Shown here piece after piece: positions 1 to 5,362 of a stretch of DNA of 7,011 bases. The notes under the pieces are model-generated. The model searched no databases. It was not told the origin of the DNA and worked only from the letters and a program-made list of their open reading frames with translations. The DNA is from JAUVXJ01 sp034430275 (GTDB lineage: Bacteria; Chloroflexota; Anaerolineae; UBA7937; B3-Chlor). The stretch lies in assembly GCA_034430275.1 (NCBI GenBank), contig DAOUEW010000402.1, positions 1 to 7,011 on the forward strand, written 5' to 3'. The position numbers and the translations under genes are program-made. Position 1 is the stretch's first letter. Every line of letters starts with the position of its first letter.

Positions 1-857
1 TGAGCCTGACCCTCGGCGGGTTCTTTCTGTTCAGCAACTTGCTCAGCATCACAACGTCGCTTCAACTGCTGGAATTGGGACGCCCCACCCACCCTCTCCT
101 GCGCGAACTGCTGCTGAAAGCGCCCGGGACCTATCATCACAGCCTCATGGTAGGGAATCTGGCCGAACAGGCAGCGCAGGCGGTAGGCGCCAACTCATTG
201 CTGGTGCGAGTCGGGGCCTACTACCACGACATTGGCAAGATGCTGAGGCCCTATTTCTTCTACGAGAATCAGACCGACGGCGAGAACCCTCACGACCGGC
301 TGGATCCCGAGACGAGCGCCCAGATTATCACCTCGCACGTGAAGGACGGACTACAGTTGGCTAGGAAATACGGGTTGCCAGACGAGATACAGGACTTCAT
401 CCCTCAGCACCATGGGACGGCCGTGCCCAGCTACTTCTTCCGTCGAGCTTGTGAGCAAAGTGATGGCGCTCAACAGGCCCATGAGGAACGGTTCCGCTAT
501 CCGGGGCCGCGACCGCACACCCGTGAGGCGGCCATTCTGATGCTGGCCGACGAGGCAGAAGCTGCCTCGCGAGCCGATCGTCCCGGTTCGGTGGAGGAGA
601 TCGAGGAACTGGTAGATACTCTCATCCGCGCCCGGGTAGACGACGGCCAACTCTACGACAGTGACCTGACGCTCCGCGACCTACAGAGGATCAAGGAGAC
701 CTTTGTGAACGTCCTGCAAGGGATCTACCACCCGCGCATCAAGTACCCAGAAGATCCTATGCAGGAAGAAGGAAAGAAGGACCAAGTTGCAGATCGAGCT
801 CAGCGTTCAAAGCGATCCCCAGCTAGAGGGCAAGGCCGATCGCGAGCATCTGCATGA
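1..857 (+). CDS. pgpH: PgpH/YqfF-type 7TM-HD cyclic-di-AMP phosphodiesterase, C-terminal part (5' partial)
   Basis: The reading frame is open from base 3, so the gene starts upstream of the window; 284 codons are visible. In known members this membrane protein hydrolyses cyclic-di-AMP to pApA with a cytoplasmic HD domain that follows seven membrane helices. The visible part opens with the end of the last helix (LTLGGFFLFSN), then the family signature LLELGRPTHPLL and APGTYHHS. The HD metal ligands follow: YYHDIGK at about 215-240, the conserved ENQ and NPHDRL motifs, TSHVKDG, and QHHGT near 405-420. FRYPGP and a closing YHPRIKYP are also typical. The last ~30 residues are a charged tail outside the conserved domain. 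This tail arises where the gene overlaps ybeY by 71 nt in another frame. Gene order with ybeY and dgkA is common in bacteria. The function is confident; the N-terminal sensor domain cannot be seen. Confidence 0.95.
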   Translation, partial: SLTLGGFFLFSNLLSITTSLQLLELGRPTHPLLRELLLKAPGTYHHSLMVGNLAEQAAQAVGANSLLVRVGAYYHDIGKMLRPYFFYENQTDGENPHDRLDPETSAQIITSHVKDGLQLARKYGLPDEIQDFIPQHHGTAVPSYFFRRACEQSDGAQQAHEERFRYPGPRPHTREAAILMLADEAEAASRADRPGSVEEIEELVDTLIRARVDDGQLYDSDLTLRDLQRIKETFVNVLQGIYHPRIKYPEDPMQEEGKKDQVADRAQRSKRSPARGQGRSRASA

Positions 858-1254
858 GCTGGTTTTGAGCACCATCAGAGAGGAAAGGCTCGACGAACCC
901 GCCACGATCGGGTTGCTCATCACCAATGACGACACCATCAGGGAGCTAAACCTACGGTATCGTGGGCAACACAGCCCCACAGACGTCCTCGCCTTCCCTC
1001 ACGGCGAGGGCTCAGACGGATTTGTCTCCCCACCATCTGAGCCTCCCCACCTGGGCGATATCGTAGTCTCCTTTCCTCGCGCCATGGCCCAAGCTGCCGA
1101 GCACGGCCACTCCGTTGAGGAAGAGTTGGACCGGCTTGTGGTCCATGGGGTCTTACATCTTCTGGGATACGACGACCAGAGTGAGGAAGAGCGCGAAGCG
1201 ATGTGGAGGCGGCAGGAAGCCATGGTTCGCTCCTTTCATGACCACGGGGAATGA
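787..1254 (+). CDS. ybeY: Endoribonuclease YbeY (rRNA maturation factor)
   Basis: 155 residues, normal for this family of metal-dependent endoribonucleases that act in 16S rRNA 3'-end maturation and ribosome quality control. The start is TTG at 787. It is preceded by a purine-rich AAGAAGG at 774-780 with 6-nt spacing, and it gives the expected first beta strand (MQIELSVQ). No later start would keep this strand. Family motifs are LNLRYRG (55-60), TDVLAFP (65-71), LGDIVVS (89-95) and the zinc motif HGVLHLLGYDD (120-130) followed by EREAM. The third zinc ligand, usually His in GYDH, is Asp130 here. The first two, His120 and His124, are kept. The gene begins inside the 3' end of pgpH, so translation is probably coupled. 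Confidence 0.95.
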   Translation: MQIELSVQSDPQLEGKADREHLHELVLSTIREERLDEPATIGLLITNDDTIRELNLRYRGQHSPTDVLAFPHGEGSDGFVSPPSEPPHLGDIVVSFPRAMAQAAEHGHSVEEELDRLVVHGVLHLLGYDDQSEEEREAMWRRQEAMVRSFHDHGE

Positions 1255-1323
1255 CCTTCCAAGCGTCTGAAAGGTACCGCCAGTTCTTGGACCGTGTGTG
1301 CCAGGAGGTCAGTCGAAAGTCGT

Positions 1324-1698
1324 ATGCGAGCACAGCGAGGCACCTTGATGGAGAGCTTCCGGCACGCCTTTGCGGGCCTGGGTCATGCCCTGCGCACGCA
1401 GAGGAATGCGCGTATCCACGTCTCCATCGCCGTGGTAGTGGTATTGCTCGGCGTGGCTCTGAGACTAGATCCTGTACAGTTCGCCGTCTTGACCCTGACC
1501 ATCGGCTTCGTGTTCGTCTCTGAGTTGTTCAACACCGTTGTAGAGACGGTGATCGACCTGGTGACCGAAGAGTACCATCCGCTCGCCAGGCAAGCCAAGG
1601 ACGTCGCCGCCGGTGCGGTGCTGGCCTCGTCCATAGCGGCGGTTGTCGTAGGACTGCTTGTCCTCGGGCCGCCCCTGCTGCGCCTCCTTGAGTGGTGA
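1324..1698 (+). CDS. dgkA: Undecaprenol/diacylglycerol kinase, DgkA family
   Basis: A small integral-membrane kinase of 124 residues from ATG 1324. In Gram-positive-type bacteria this family phosphorylates undecaprenol and so feeds the lipid carrier pool for the cell wall; in proteobacteria it phosphorylates diacylglycerol. The layout is an amphipathic N-terminus (ESFRHAFAGLGHALRTQRN), a first membrane helix (SIAVVVVLLGVAL), and a second helix running into the active-site motif ELFNTVVETVIDLV. EYHPLARQAKDVAAGAV and a third helix (LASSIAAVVVGLLVLG) complete it. The Glu of the usual 'ERN' metal-contact motif is Gln here (TQRN). The start is uncertain. ATG 1324 has AGGAGG at 1303-1308, a long 15 nt away. 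ATG 1348 has GAGG at 1337-1340 with 7-nt spacing and gives a shorter but workable protein. The stop overlaps the next gene. Confidence 0.93.
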   Translation: MRAQRGTLMESFRHAFAGLGHALRTQRNARIHVSIAVVVVLLGVALRLDPVQFAVLTLTIGFVFVSELFNTVVETVIDLVTEEYHPLARQAKDVAAGAVLASSIAAVVVGLLVLGPPLLRLLEW

Positions 1699-2852
1699 CC
1701 GTGACGACGACGAGAAGCGACGTGGTGGTTGTGGGAGGCGGACCAGCGGGAGGAACCGCGGCCTACGAACTCGCTCGCAGAGGTCTCCACGTCGTGGTCC
1801 TAGAAAGGGAGAAGCTGCCTCGGCCCAAGGTCTGCGCCGGCGGGCTGACCCTGAAGACGGTACAGTTGCTCGATTTCGATCTGACCCCGGTGTACGAATC
1901 GGCCATCACCAGGGGCAAATGCACGTTCAGAGGCCGATCACCGGTGACCATCGAGTTTGGAGAAGTTGTGGGCTGGACTGTGATGCGGGACAAGTTCGAT
2001 CATCTCATCCTCCAAAAGGCCGCGGCAGCCGGCGCTCAGGTTCTTGATGGGCAAAAGGTCAGAGGGATTGGATCGGAGAGCGCGGGCGCAACCGTGAGGA
2101 CGCCTGGCGGAGAGTTCCGCTGCTCAGTGGTGATAGGCGCGGACGGTGCCAATGGCGTGGTAGCCCCCAGCATGGGCTTGCGGAGCCAGCGTGACGTCGC
2201 TGTCGCTTTGGAGACCGAAATCGAGGCCACGCCAGACGTGCTGGAAGCGCGACGAGGCTGCGTTCACTTCGATTTCGGCTCGGTTCCCAGAGGATACGGC
2301 TGGGTCTTCCCCAAGAAAGAGATCCTCTCAGTTGGTGTAGGGAGCTTCCTTGGAAAAGCCACCAACCTGAAAGCCTCCCTGTTCAACCTGATAGAGACTC
2401 TAGGGCTGAGCTGTGATCCGTGCGAGGTGAAAGTGAGAGGACACCTCGTACCGCTGGGAGGAGTGAGCCGAGTTCTGCACAAAGGCCGTGTCCTGCTTGC
2501 AGGAGATGCCGCAGGGTTGGCGGAACCAATCACCGGTGAGGGTATCTACTACGCAGTGAGGAGCGCTGGGATCGCCGCCGATGTCATCTGTCGAGCCCTA
2601 CAGGAAGGAACTGGTGATCTGTCATCCTATTCCATGCAGATCAATGCGAAAATAACGCGGGACTTGCGCTATGCCCGCCGCCTGGCCGGCTTGCTCTATC
2701 GACTACCCCGTCTTTCCTATCGTTTCTTCGTCAGCAGCCCGATGGTCCAGTCAGGTATGGTAGACGTCATCTACGGCCGCTCCAGCTTCGAGCGACTGTG
2801 CGGCGATCTCCTGAAGAACGCGCCCAGAGTACTGTTCTCTACTCTTCGCTAG
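1692..2852 (+). CDS. Geranylgeranyl reductase family FAD-dependent oxidoreductase
   Basis: 386 residues. Proteins of this family use FAD to reduce double bonds in isoprenoid chains (geranylgeranyl groups of chlorophyll, archaeal lipids, menaquinone tails), though some members act on other substrates. The dinucleotide fold is visible: VVVVGGGPAGG at 11-21 with Glu38 ending the second strand (VVVLERE). The family motif PRPKVCAGG (44-51) holds conserved Cys48. GADGANG lies at 149-155, YGWVFPK at 202-208, and the second FAD motif GDAAGL..PITGEGI at 271-285. The last ~90 residues are helical. GTG codons at 1692, 1695 and 1701 are all possible starts; GTG 1695 would give the GTGA overlap with the dgkA stop. 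No good ribosome site is visible, which fits translational coupling with dgkA. The exact substrate cannot be told from sequence. Confidence 0.88.
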   Translation: MVTVTTTRSDVVVVGGGPAGGTAAYELARRGLHVVVLEREKLPRPKVCAGGLTLKTVQLLDFDLTPVYESAITRGKCTFRGRSPVTIEFGEVVGWTVMRDKFDHLILQKAAAAGAQVLDGQKVRGIGSESAGATVRTPGGEFRCSVVIGADGANGVVAPSMGLRSQRDVAVALETEIEATPDVLEARRGCVHFDFGSVPRGYGWVFPKKEILSVGVGSFLGKATNLKASLFNLIETLGLSCDPCEVKVRGHLVPLGGVSRVLHKGRVLLAGDAAGLAEPITGEGIYYAVRSAGIAADVICRALQEGTGDLSSYSMQINAKITRDLRYARRLAGLLYRLPRLSYRFFVSSPMVQSGMVDVIYGRSSFERLCGDLLKNAPRVLFSTLR

Positions 2853-2853
2853 A

Positions 2854-2868
2854 GGTGGACTCGCCACC
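2854..2868. other. Small hairpin in the convergent gap
   Basis: GGTGG at 2854-2858 pairs with CCACC at 2864-2868 around a 5-nt loop. It sits in the 35-nt gap between the stop of the reductase and the stop of the leftward membrane-protein gene. It has no T-run on either strand, so it is at best a weak or factor-assisted end point for two converging transcripts. Confidence 0.25.
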
Positions 2869-2887
2869 ACCCAAGACGCATGCTACC

Positions 2888-3238
2888 CTACGGCCACGTG
2901 GCTCCTCGTCGAAGCTTGCCCACAAGCCGCGAGCGCAACAGGTAAGCCACTACGCCCAAGAGGGGGATCAGAGAGCCAATGGTCGCGCCTGCGATCAGGA
3001 TCCAGGAACGATGCCGTCCCGGCTCAGCGACGCGCAGGTTCGCCTTGTGGCGCATCGTCTGCTGCAGGCCGTCGCTGAGATGCTCTTTGAAAGCCGGTCG
3101 CGGTTGCACCGGCGCAAAGGCCCCTTCGACCTCTCCAGAGAGTCGCACCAGAGAACCGTTGGTCTCCTCTTCCGCCGGGAGATTCGCACTCCGCTTTAGG
3201 TCACGTTTCGAGCTCATAGCAGACACACCCAGACTCAT
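2888..3238 (-). CDS. Small single-span membrane protein of unknown function, last gene of the sigma-degV unit
   Basis: 116 residues from ATG 3238; a second ATG at 3217 (MSSKRDLKRS) would give 109. Neither has a clear ribosome site. I do not recognise a named family. The N-terminal ~78 residues are charged and soluble-looking. Residues 48-62 (PAFKEHLSDGLQQTM) resemble the short 'P-x-F-x-x-x-L' helix found near the start of many sigma-associated membrane proteins of Chloroflexota. One membrane segment spans about 79-101 (WILIAGATIGSLIPLLGVVAYLL), followed by a basic tail (RSRLVGKLRR). Its start lies 34 nt beyond the degV stop, so it is probably co-transcribed with degV and the sigma factor. A role as membrane-bound partner or anti-sigma of the upstream sigma factor is an inference from context only. 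No zinc-binding anti-sigma motif (HxxxCxxC) is present. Confidence 0.7.
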   Translation of the reverse strand: MSLGVSAMSSKRDLKRSANLPAEEETNGSLVRLSGEVEGAFAPVQPRPAFKEHLSDGLQQTMRHKANLRVAEPGRHRSWILIAGATIGSLIPLLGVVAYLLRSRLVGKLRRGATWP

Positions 3239-3272
3239 CCGCAGGTGATGGACTCACGACTCGCCGCTGCTA

Positions 3273-4118
3273 TCAAACCTCATAGAAGCATAATCCGATG
3301 ACGCCGGGTCCGAAGTGCACCGTCAAGGATGCACACAACTCAACCACATAGGAATCCTGGCAGTTGAATCTCTCCTTCACCGTTGAGTACATCTCCTGCC
3401 CTACTTCGGGGGCCCTGGCATGTATGACGCCCATGTTTATGGGGACCGTGGTGTCCACCCTCTCCTCCGCGAGCTCCACCAGGCGATCCAGGGATTTCTT
3501 CCGCGTTCTGACCGTCTCTACCGTCTCCAGCAATCCATCCTTCAGCGTGACAATCGGCTTCATCTTGAGGAGAGAGCCCAGAGCCGCGCTCAATCCTCCC
3601 ACGCGTCCACTCTTCCGCGGATACTCGAGATTCTCGAGCACCAGCAGTACGTTGATGCGAGACCTGATCTCGTCCAGGCGCGCGACTATCTCCTCTGCGC
3701 TCTTTCCGGCACGAGCCATCCGCGATGCCTCCATGCATGCCATTCCCAGGGCGGGAGCCCCGGCCAGGCTATCGTGTGGGTAGACCTTCACCTCATCTTT
3801 CACCTCCTCGGCCGCTTGAACCGCCGAGGCGTATGTGCCACTCAGCTTGCTGGTCACATGAGTGGAGATGATGGCATCGGCGCCCTCTCTCGCCAAGCGG
3901 CGGTAGATCTCCGCGAACGCGCCTATTGATGGCTGCGAGGTGGTGGGCAGGAGTCCCGTCTCCTCGATCTTGCGGTAGAACAGATCCCAGTCTAGATCGA
4001 CACCCTCCTGGTAAGCCTCTGTGCCGAACTGGATGTTGATAGGCACAATGGTGATGTCGTACTCCTCCGCCATAGCGGGAGGCAGGTCACACGTTGTGTC
4101 CGTCACTATCTTGATCAT
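3273..4118 (-). CDS. DegV family fatty-acid-binding protein
   Basis: 281 residues, the usual length. DegV proteins are two-domain carriers that bind a fatty acid; in Firmicutes the related FakB presents fatty acids to the kinase FakA for phospholipid synthesis. Signatures are KIVTDTTCDLP (3-13), TTSQPSIGAF (59-68), TSKLSGTYASA (89-99; Ser/Thr near the fatty-acid head group) and the HDSLAGAPALG segment (115-125). NLEYPRKSGRVGG (163-175), LKMKPIVTLKDG (184-195), VRTRKKSL (203-210) and the closing HFGPGVIG (268-275) complete the match. ATG 4118 is chosen because purine-rich GAGAGAGGAG lies just upstream, and the protein then starts directly at the first beta strand. An in-frame TTG at 4139 would add seven charged residues that are really this ribosome site. 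The start lies 57 nt beyond the sigma-factor stop, in the same direction. No fakA-like kinase is in the window. Confidence 0.94.
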   Translation of the reverse strand: MIKIVTDTTCDLPPAMAEEYDITIVPINIQFGTEAYQEGVDLDWDLFYRKIEETGLLPTTSQPSIGAFAEIYRRLAREGADAIISTHVTSKLSGTYASAVQAAEEVKDEVKVYPHDSLAGAPALGMACMEASRMARAGKSAEEIVARLDEIRSRINVLLVLENLEYPRKSGRVGGLSAALGSLLKMKPIVTLKDGLLETVETVRTRKKSLDRLVELAEERVDTTVPINMGVIHARAPEVGQEMYSTVKERFNCQDSYVVELCASLTVHFGPGVIGLCFYEV

Positions 4119-4120
4119 GA

Positions 4121-4136
4121 TCTCCTCTCTCTCCTT
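4121..4136 (-). promoter_or_regulatory. Ribosome binding site deciding the degV start
   Basis: On the minus strand an unbroken purine run, AAGGAGAGAGGAGA, ends 2-3 nt before ATG 4118. It contains AGAGG and GAGGAG at workable distances. It overlaps the codons that a TTG start at 4139 would translate, which argues for ATG 4118. Confidence 0.7.
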
Positions 4137-4175
4137 CAAGCGTTCCCGTTTCTTCAGGACGATGCCGTCGTGGAT

Positions 4176-4721
4176 TCAGAATCCCCTTCGTTCCAGCTCT
4201 TTCCTCAGGGCAATGAGAGTGCGGTGGTAGAGGGCTTTCACTGCCCCTTCACTGCGGCCCATGACCTTGCCGATCTCAGTATTGGTCAGCTCCGTGGTAT
4301 ACTTCAGCACGAGCAGTTCCTGTCGCTCGCGAGGAAGAGCGGCGATGGCCTCCCTCAGGACCTCCACGCGCTCACTGGACTCCACGAACGCCTCAGCCGA
4401 ATCCCTTTCCCTGCTGACCATAGCCAGGTCGTCCAAGGAAATACCAGCACGGCGCTTGCGGTCGCGGTGCCAGTTGGCCACCAGGTTGTGTGCGATACGA
4501 TACAGCCACGCCGAGAACGGCAACCCTCTATGCTGATACCGTCCCAGATTCGCAAGAGCCTTGTAGAAAGTCCTCGCTGTCAGGTCTTCGGCATCACATC
4601 GATTGCCTATCCGATAGAAGACATACTGGTATATCTGATCGACGTAGGTCTCGTAGAGGACACCAAAAGCCTCTGGATCCTCCTTGGCCCGCTCTATCAG
4701 CTTCTCTTCAGGCTCGCTCAA
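4176..4721 (-). CDS. ECF-type RNA polymerase sigma factor (sigma-70 family)
   Basis: 181 residues. It directs RNA polymerase to a specific promoter set and lacks regions 1 and 3. Region 2 spans about 15-90: AFGVLYETYVDQIYQYVFYRI, the DAEDLTARTFYKAL core (43-56), and PFSAWLYRIAHNLVANWHR (68-86) for -10 recognition and melting. Region 4 spans about 121-176. It has ALPRERQELLVLKY and the helix-turn-helix TNTEIGKVMGRSEGAVKALYHR (146-167), which reads the -35. The start is TTG 4721 with GGAG 7 nt upstream, and it gives the standard short leader MSEPEEKLIERAKEDPEAF. The stop lies 57 nt before degV. No classic anti-sigma gene is adjacent; the small membrane protein two genes downstream is the only candidate. 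An extended -10 promoter lies about 36 nt upstream of the start codon. Confidence 0.94.
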   Translation of the reverse strand: MSEPEEKLIERAKEDPEAFGVLYETYVDQIYQYVFYRIGNRCDAEDLTARTFYKALANLGRYQHRGLPFSAWLYRIAHNLVANWHRDRKRRAGISLDDLAMVSRERDSAEAFVESSERVEVLREAIAALPRERQELLVLKYTTELTNTEIGKVMGRSEGAVKALYHRTLIALRKELERRGF

Positions 4722-4756
4722 GACGCAACTCCACGTCGCCGCCGAGCGTCCTCAAC

Positions 4757-4765
4757 ATTAGAACA
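4757..4765 (-). promoter_or_regulatory. Extended -10 promoter of the sigma-degV operon
   Basis: On the minus strand TGTTCTAAT reads as TGn followed by TCTAAT, five of six matches to the housekeeping -10. The -35 region is poor, as is usual for extended -10 promoters. Transcription would begin near 4750, giving a leader of about 30 nt with the GGAG ribosome site of the sigma gene. Confidence 0.5.
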
Positions 4766-4782
4766 CTCTTCAGGCAGCGCAG

Positions 4783-5235
4783 TTACGAGGGCGGCACGGA
4801 CAGCACCCGCCCCTTCTCCGCCGCCATTGATGGCCAGAGCACACGATGTGCTCCGTCCCTATCGTCCACGTCTACTCCCGACGCCGCAAGACTGGACGAA
4901 GGTCCCCAGCCAGGTGTACGACATCGCGGTCCCTCTACGACGCACCAGGAAGAATGAGGCTTCTCCACCAGTGCCCCCGCGTCAGCCTCACAACCCGAGG
5001 ATGTGCGCCGGAGCACGTATGGCAAACCACGAGTGCGGCGCAGGAAAGGCCATAGAGGAATCAAGCCGCGAAGGAGCCGGTGCCAACCATCCGTTGCCAG
5101 AAGCGCAGCGCCACGGGCTCCCTGCATTCGCACAACAACGACCGCTGCTACGGCGAGACGGACGAGAATGCAGGGCCGATTCGTGCCCAGGGCAAGCCTA
5201 TCGCGGCCTGCCAGGATGTCCTTGCCAGACCCCAT
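4783..5235 (-). CDS. Doubtful 150-codon leftward ORF, possible decayed gene
   Basis: I recognise no family here and list it because little else explains the stretch. It starts at ATG 5235, about 14 nt after the start point expected from the leftward promoter at 5256-5284. An AGGG lies 7 nt upstream of the ATG. Its stop, TAA at 4783, lies just before the sigma promoter. The first third has a hydrophobic stretch (CILVRLAVAAVVVV). By hand count, codon positions there look coding-like: high GC at positions 1 and 3, lower at 2. The last third loses that pattern and is rich in Arg, Trp, Cys and Gly. That would fit a chance ORF, or a gene frameshifted in its second half. Other frames in the region carry stops every 20-45 codons. 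Confidence 0.22.
   Translation of the reverse strand: MGSGKDILAGRDRLALGTNRPCILVRLAVAAVVVVRMQGARGAALLATDGWHRLLRGLIPLWPFLRRTRGLPYVLRRTSSGCEADAGALVEKPHSSWCVVEGPRCRTPGWGPSSSLAASGVDVDDRDGAHRVLWPSMAAEKGRVLSVPPS
4837..4853. repeat. Perfect inverted repeat upstream of the sigma promoter
   Basis: GAGCACA at 4837-4843 and TGTGCTC at 4847-4853 form perfect 7-bp arms around CGA. It lies about 75-95 nt upstream of the -10 of the sigma operon. It could be a dimeric regulator site or, if transcribed from the leftward promoter, a tight hairpin. No T-run follows on either strand, so it is not an intrinsic terminator. Confidence 0.5.
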
Positions 5236-5255
5236 CCTGTCGCCCTGACTTGGAG

Positions 5256-5284
5256 AGTATACCATGCCATGGTGATCAGAGCAA
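5256..5284 (-). promoter_or_regulatory. Leftward extended -10 promoter with palindrome in the spacer
   Basis: On the minus strand the order is TTGCTC (5284-5279), a 17-nt spacer, then TATACT (5261-5256) with TG one base upstream. This combines a half-matching -35, ideal spacing, a strong -10 and the extended TGn. The 13-bp palindrome ACCATG-C-CATGGT occupies 5261-5273, inside the spacer and touching the -10. It would fire toward the doubtful ORF and the sigma operon, back to back with the fabF promoter. Confidence 0.45.
5261..5273. repeat. 13-bp palindrome, operator-like
   Basis: ACCATG and CATGGT are perfect 6-bp arms around a single C. The position between the -35 and -10 of the leftward promoter is where a repressor would block polymerase. 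No regulator is assigned. Confidence 0.4.
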
Positions 5285-5315
5285 TGCCTATGTGCTGTGA
5301 AGTAGCTTTTGGCGA

Positions 5316-5345
5316 CACAGGGTGTTATAATACGCGAAACCTGTG
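5316..5345. repeat. Inverted repeat flanking the fabF -10
   Basis: CACAGG at 5316-5321 and CCTGTG at 5340-5345 are perfect 6-bp inverted arms 18 nt apart. They enclose the -10 hexamer and the expected start point. The arms do not match the FapR consensus I know. It is either a chance repeat or an operator for fabF control. Confidence 0.35.
5323..5331 (+). promoter_or_regulatory. Extended -10 promoter of fabF
   Basis: TGTTATAAT is a perfect extended -10 (TGn plus consensus TATAAT at 5326-5331). At 17-nt spacing the -35 position reads TAGCTT, a weak match. Transcription should start near 5338, giving a leader of about 25 nt containing AGGAGG at 5351-5356. Confidence 0.75.
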
Positions 5346-5362
5346 ACTCCAGGAGGCGTCCA

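Larger units (their letters stand above)
4722..5362. other. Long intergenic region between the sigma operon and fabF
   Basis: About 640 nt with no confident gene. It holds the sigma-operon promoter (4757-4765), an inverted repeat (4837-4853), the doubtful leftward ORF (4783-5235) and a leftward promoter (5256-5284) with an internal palindrome. The fabF promoter lies at 5323-5331, flanked by another inverted repeat. I looked for tRNA, tmRNA, RNase P RNA and SRP RNA signatures and saw none. If the leftward promoter is real and no terminator intervenes, the sigma gene also has a leader of roughly 530 nt. Confidence 0.5.

Noticed and set aside
1294..1323. GTG 1294 as dgkA start
   Set aside because: The added residues (MCARRSVESR) have no family counterpart and the best ribosome site, AGGAGG, lies inside them.
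1251..1523. ORF starting at an ATGA overlap with the ybeY stop
   Set aside because: It runs out of frame through dgkA and its protein is Arg/Cys-rich with no domain. The overlap is coincidental.
2893..2902. Palindrome GCCACGTGGC near the end of the small membrane-protein gene
   Set aside because: It is within coding sequence, short, and in GC-rich DNA. Nothing supports a regulatory role.
3364..3929. Rightward ORFs across degV
   Set aside because: They are antisense to a clear DegV protein and have no family features of their own.
4740..5260. Housekeeping RNA gene (RNase P RNA, tmRNA, SRP RNA or tRNA)
   Set aside because: None of the conserved sequence blocks I know for these RNAs appears on either strand, including the T-loop GGTTCGA and the RNase P GAGGAAAGTC.
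4170..5300. Long rightward ORF of 376 codons opposite the sigma gene and the intergenic region
   Set aside because: Its first half is antisense to the clear sigma-factor gene and the rest is Pro/Arg-rich with no recognisable domain. It is a GC-rich shadow frame.
5309..5362. Earlier in-frame fabF start at 5309
   Set aside because: It would lie upstream of the TATAAT transcription signal and skip the perfect AGGAGG site used by ATG 5363.
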